Source: Deltaproteobacteria bacterium
Lineage (GTDB): Bacteria; Desulfobacterota; Binatia; HRBIN30; JACQVA1
Length of the DNA: 64,000 bases
Assembly: GCA_016178705.1 (NCBI GenBank)
Contig: JACOST010000013.1
Coordinates: 1-64,000, forward strand
Reading direction: 5' to 3'
Shown here: positions 61,250 through 64,000 of the stretch, one piece after another
How positions within the stretch are numbered: the first letter of the stretch is position 1
Layout: every line of letters begins with the position of its first letter
Program-made: the position numbers and the translations under genes
Notes under the pieces: generated by a model
What the model was told of the DNA's origin: nothing
The model's input: only the letters and a program-made list of their open reading frames with translations
The model's database searches: none

Positions 61250-61723
61250 GTGGACGGCACTAAACACACCCGGCGGCGCAGAGAGCTGCGGCTCGCTGGA
61301 CTACACACCGTGGCTGTTCCCGATCTTGATGCCGAAGCAACCCTGAAGGCGGACTCTGACGAACTCCGTCAGATCATCGCCCTTCGTCCTGCCGCCAGCC
61401 GGCCGCAGACGGCACCGCGCAACGCGACGCAAGCGCTGATGCTCGCCGTGCTCGAGGGTGGTATCCGCGACTATCTCGGTGCTGGGTCGGTTGTTCGGGC
61501 AGAAGCTGAGCACTGGATGCAAAGTGAGAAGCGCTGGCCCTTCGCTTTCAAGGTCATGTGCGAAACGCTCGGGCTCGAATCGAGCACGCTGCGGACCGCG
61601 CTCCGTGAGCTACGCGCTCGTAGTGCCGGTCCGAAGGCCATCGGCCGGAATCGGCCCAATGCCGGGTACGTCCGTCGGCTGCGAGCGAGGACTTCCAACC
61701 GCCATCTTCCTCCAACCCGGTGA
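61250..61723 (+). CDS. Small helical protein of an unnamed widespread family
   Basis: This is a 157-residue protein. The core ATQALMLAVLEGGIRDYLG...VRAEAEHWMQSEKRWPFAFKVMCETLGLESSTLRTALRELR resembles uncharacterised proteins seen in many deltaproteobacteria (LMLAVLEDAI...EAEEWI...WPFSFxxICEALGL). The last helices look like a helix-turn-helix, and the tail is very basic. DNA binding is a guess. It overlaps the next small gene by four bases. Confidence 0.6.
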   Translation: MDGTKHTRRRRELRLAGLHTVAVPDLDAEATLKADSDELRQIIALRPAASRPQTAPRNATQALMLAVLEGGIRDYLGAGSVVRAEAEHWMQSEKRWPFAFKVMCETLGLESSTLRTALRELRARSAGPKAIGRNRPNAGYVRRLRARTSNRHLPPTR

Positions 61724-61947
61724 CGGCCTCATCAAAGATGGTCGTGGTCGCCCATGACAATGAGCGGCGCATGAAATGCCACAGGTGCGATCGGGAAGTG
61801 CAGGGCGACCGTCGCGGGAGTCAAGAGCGGGCGTCCGGCGCGAGGGTCTTCGTGCAGCACTTTGAGTGCGAATGTGGCGAGGCATGGGACATGGACATGC
61901 CAATCTCCGATGATCCCGCTGGGCAATTGATGATGCGACGCGCCTAG
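61720..61947 (+). CDS. Small zinc-ribbon-like protein, unknown
   Basis: This is up to 75 residues from a GTG at 61720; ATGs at 61738 and 61771 are alternatives. CHRCDREVQG and FECECGEAWDMDMP give a four-cysteine knuckle. GTG overlap with the preceding stop codon suggests coupling. The function is unknown, and the reading frame could be a chance one. Confidence 0.4.
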   Translation: MTASSKMVVVAHDNERRMKCHRCDREVQGDRRGSQERASGARVFVQHFECECGEAWDMDMPISDDPAGQLMMRRA

Positions 61948-62301
61948 CTTGCGACTGCAAGGCCAGATAGCAAGAAGCGGCGGTCGGAGATCGCCAGGAA
62001 GGTAGCGCAGGTGCGGTGCACGTACCGATGAAGTGCACCGGTTCAAGCTGGGCGCCGGCACGATCGTGGACGCGACGTCATTCGGCGGCGTACAGCAGTT
62101 CACCGGCGACCTAGGTTTTCGCGATCGTCTCGCTCAGCGTAGACAGCACCCCGCGCGAATGCCACGACCGCCACCGATTGTCGGCGCAATGAGGGAGCGT
62201 AGAAGAATGTTGCTCGAGATGAAGAGAATTGTCTTGACATAGTACGACACGACGAACTATGTGCGCGCCTCCCGCGACAACGCGCGAGAGCAGGAGGGGC
62301 A
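61948..62301. other. Intergenic region upstream of the exported protein
   Basis: These 354 bases have no gene I can support. A plus-strand frame from 62033 has no family likeness. The right end carries a promoter candidate (62234-62263) and a palindrome. The rest shows nothing notable. Confidence 0.4.
62234..62263 (+). promoter_or_regulatory. Promoter with overlapping operator-like palindrome
   Basis: TTGACA (62234-62239, perfect -35) and TATGTG (62258-62263) are 18 bases apart. ACATAGT (62237-62243) and ACTATGT (62256-62262) form a 7-base inverted repeat that overlaps both boxes, an arrangement suited to a repressor. Transcription would start about 62270, before the ribosome site at 62292. 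Confidence 0.5.
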
Positions 62302-64000
62302 GTGCGCAGTCACCGGATCGATGCGAGCACTCAACGGGTGACCGCCGGCCGTAGCCGAGTCGCATTGCGTGTGCTCATCATCGCCGCGCTGGCCGCTGCG
62401 CTCGTGGCGGTGATCGCGCCGATAACTGCTCACGCCGTGGTGGTGCAACCCGAAGAGCTTCCTACCTGCGATAGTAGCGCACCGCCGTGCGAGCTGGCCG
62501 AACTCCGTGGGGAGATGACTTCGGTTGCACAACTCGCCAACGGGCAACGGGTGCTGGTGAGCGATCAGTTACCCCGTAATTGGCAAGACGCGCAGGGACA
62601 TTGGCAACGTGGCGTCCGTCAGTTTCACGCCGACGGCAGCGATGACCTGGCCGATCAATGGCCGGGATTCGTCGTGCGTTACTCGGCGATTGAGGGCGAT
62701 GCGCAGACCCTCGGTGTCGTCTCGTACGCACTGCGCGACGCGACGGGTGGGATGACCTGGTTGGTCGGGCGCCCCGCGGTAGACGCGAACCCGACGTCGA
62801 CGATTGTGGCCGGCGGTCTGGCGTGGACGCTGATGCTCGACCGCGACGGGCAACACTGGACGAGCGAAGCGGTGAATGCGCCGCGCGGTGTCACCACTGT
62901 GGACTGGCCGTACGAGCTGAGCGGGATGTGGGAGCCGTTCACCGTCGACCCCGACGGTGACGCCGTGAACTCGTTCTGGCGTGTCTCGCAGCCACGGATC
63001 GTCGGCGCGGACGGCACCGAGGTCCCATGTACGTGGCAAGCGGCGATCTTCCCCCAACGCTTGGTCATGGCGTGCGATGACTCGTCGTTGCCCGAGACCG
63101 CACTGCCGTACGTGATCGATCCGGTGTTCGGCCCTGGCAATCCGGGTACATGTGCTGAGGACGCTGCGAATGGCGAAGCCACGGCGTGGGGTGGGGAGAC
63201 TCATGCTCTGAGCAGCGACAATTTGTGGGCAACGGCGTTGGTGGCGCCGGGGAACACATCCCGTTTCCTCAAGTGCACCAACTTTGGCATTGGTCCCGGG
63301 AATCTGCCCTACGACGCGACGATCACACAGACCCTCGTGCGCGTGGAACGGCACTGCCAGGCGGCGGCGACTTGTCAGACCAATGCGATTCGTCTGGTCA
63401 AGGACGGTATCGTACAAGCCACCGAGCACGTCGACGATCCGACGGCCGACTGGCCCGCCACCACGGACGCGACGAAAGACTATGTCTTCACCGACAACGC
63501 GTTGAACCCATGGGACTGGACGCAAACGGGCGCGGGCGTCGCCATGGCGGTGCACAACCAAGCCACGTCGTCGCGCTATGCCTACGTCGACGTGATGCAG
63601 TTGCAACTCACGTACACGGCGCCTTCCACCTCGAACGGGATCGGATGGGAGAGCGACACGATGGAGGCGGGTCAGTCGGGAGTTAGCATCGCGTCGTCCG
63701 GCTGCGCCAGCGGCGCGTATTGCGTCAGCCTGGTGCCCGGTGGTGGCATAGTGTGGAGCGGTGCGGGCTACGGTACAACCGGGGCGCGCGCGTCTGCCCG
63801 CTTCAAGTTGACCGCGTGGCCTGGTCCCGCCGGCGAGGCGGATATTCACTTGCTGGATCAGCCCGGTGGAATCTATGCGCGGGCGTTCGTTCGCGGCAGC
63901 GACCAGTCGCTACGACTACAGGCCAATTCGGTCGATTGCCCGACCGCCTTCAGCACCACCGTGCAGTTGAACACGTGGTACCGGCTGGAAGTGCGCGCGA
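62302..64000 (+). CDS. Large exported protein, 3' end beyond the window
   Basis: The frame opens at GTG 62302 behind CAGGAGGGG and stays open for 566 codons to the edge, so the protein is partial. A Sec signal lies near residues 20-50 (RVALRVLIIAALAAALVAVI...ITAHA). The N-terminal 260 residues end in ALPYVIDPVFGP, resembling the domain that precedes wall-associated or RHS-type repeats (closing IDP). Cys pairs occur in CDSSAPPCE and CQAAATC. The last part (SNGIGWESDTMEAGQ...SARFKLTAWPGPAGEADIHLLDQPGG...NTWYRLEVRA) looks like a lectin/concanavalin-type beta sandwich. It is probably a secreted or surface protein. The long minus-strand frame opposite (62569-63849) is a shadow. Confidence 0.8.
   Translation, partial: MRSHRIDASTQRVTAGRSRVALRVLIIAALAAALVAVIAPITAHAVVVQPEELPTCDSSAPPCELAELRGEMTSVAQLANGQRVLVSDQLPRNWQDAQGHWQRGVRQFHADGSDDLADQWPGFVVRYSAIEGDAQTLGVVSYALRDATGGMTWLVGRPAVDANPTSTIVAGGLAWTLMLDRDGQHWTSEAVNAPRGVTTVDWPYELSGMWEPFTVDPDGDAVNSFWRVSQPRIVGADGTEVPCTWQAAIFPQRLVMACDDSSLPETALPYVIDPVFGPGNPGTCAEDAANGEATAWGGETHALSSDNLWATALVAPGNTSRFLKCTNFGIGPGNLPYDATITQTLVRVERHCQAAATCQTNAIRLVKDGIVQATEHVDDPTADWPATTDATKDYVFTDNALNPWDWTQTGAGVAMAVHNQATSSRYAYVDVMQLQLTYTAPSTSNGIGWESDTMEAGQSGVSIASSGCASGAYCVSLVPGGGIVWSGAGYGTTGARASARFKLTAWPGPAGEADIHLLDQPGGIYARAFVRGSDQSLRLQANSVDCPTAFSTTVQLNTWYRLEVRA

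Noticed and set aside
62569-63849. Minus-strand open frame of 426 codons at the right edge
   Set aside because: The plus strand carries a ribosome site, signal peptide and a frame open to the edge; the minus frame is Arg-rich shadow sequence.

Overview
The window is GC-rich chromosomal DNA (I estimate low-to-mid 60s % GC) from a free-living, respiring Gram-negative-type bacterium. Evidence: c-type cytochromes with CxxCH motifs, Sec and lipoprotein signal peptides, a cbb3-type oxidase, a Rieske/cytochrome b module, a sigma-54 activator, Myxococcus-type Cys-rich and ELWxxDGT repeat proteins, and several families of short dispersed inverted repeats. The gene mix (P450, flavin monooxygenase, luciferase-like oxidoreductase, acetoacetate-decarboxylase-like protein, thioesterases, many membrane and GNAT proteins of unknown role) fits an uncultured deltaproteobacterial lineage such as Binatota. 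That placement is inference; the window holds no rRNA or tRNA.

Layout. 0.2-1.2 kb: two small envelope proteins and a dispersed repeat. 1.3-8.3 kb (minus): a tightly overlapped cbb3 oxidase operon, in transcription order membrane protein, dihaem cytochrome c, CcoN, CcoO, small membrane protein, FixP-N-like anchor, CcoI copper ATPase, TauE/SafE-like protein. 8.6-20.6 kb: mixed housekeeping and unknown genes (GNAT, glyoxalase-like, two thioesterases, a GH36-like hydrolase, RRM protein, radical SAM, Kir channel, pirin, alpha/beta hydrolase). 20.6-30.7 kb: PAS/GAF histidine kinase, Baeyer-Villiger-type monooxygenase, nitrilase-fold amidohydrolase, glutathione peroxidase, P450, GNAT-like protein. 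30.7-33.0 kb: ilvBN acetolactate synthase behind a transcription attenuator whose Val/Leu-rich 27-residue leader peptide can be read directly. 33.1-35.6 kb: luciferase-like oxidoreductase, ADC-like protein and a pyridoxamine-oxidase-fold protein.

35.6-42.1 kb: a frameshifted ORF6N phage-type gene, a secreted DUF5666-like protein with a sigma-54 promoter candidate just downstream of a sigma-54 activator that has lost most of its receiver domain, then (minus) a Rieske, cytochrome b, octahaem cytochrome c operon. 42.4-47.4 kb: a 1669-residue exported protein of about 17 ELWxxDGT units plus five Cys-rich repeats. 47.4-54.7 kb: GH172/DUF2961 protein, D-threonine-aldolase-like enzyme, lipase-like lipoprotein, enoyl-CoA hydratase, SDR, TPR lipoprotein and two CBS-domain proteins. 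54.9-59.7 kb: a four-gene signalling cluster (CHASE3-like kinase, double-PAS kinase, stand-alone receiver, receiver-kinase). 59.8-64 kb: methyltransferase, a frameshifted STAS-like gene, two small unknown proteins and the start of a large exported protein that runs off the edge.

Respiration is the clearest theme. The cbb3 operon supplies oxygen reduction plus its own copper delivery, and the Rieske/b/octahaem operon would feed electrons from quinol to a periplasmic multihaem protein. Two coding sequences are broken by small deletions. At least four dispersed repeat families occupy the intergenic gaps, so most stretches without a gene are repeat DNA and not unrecognised genes.
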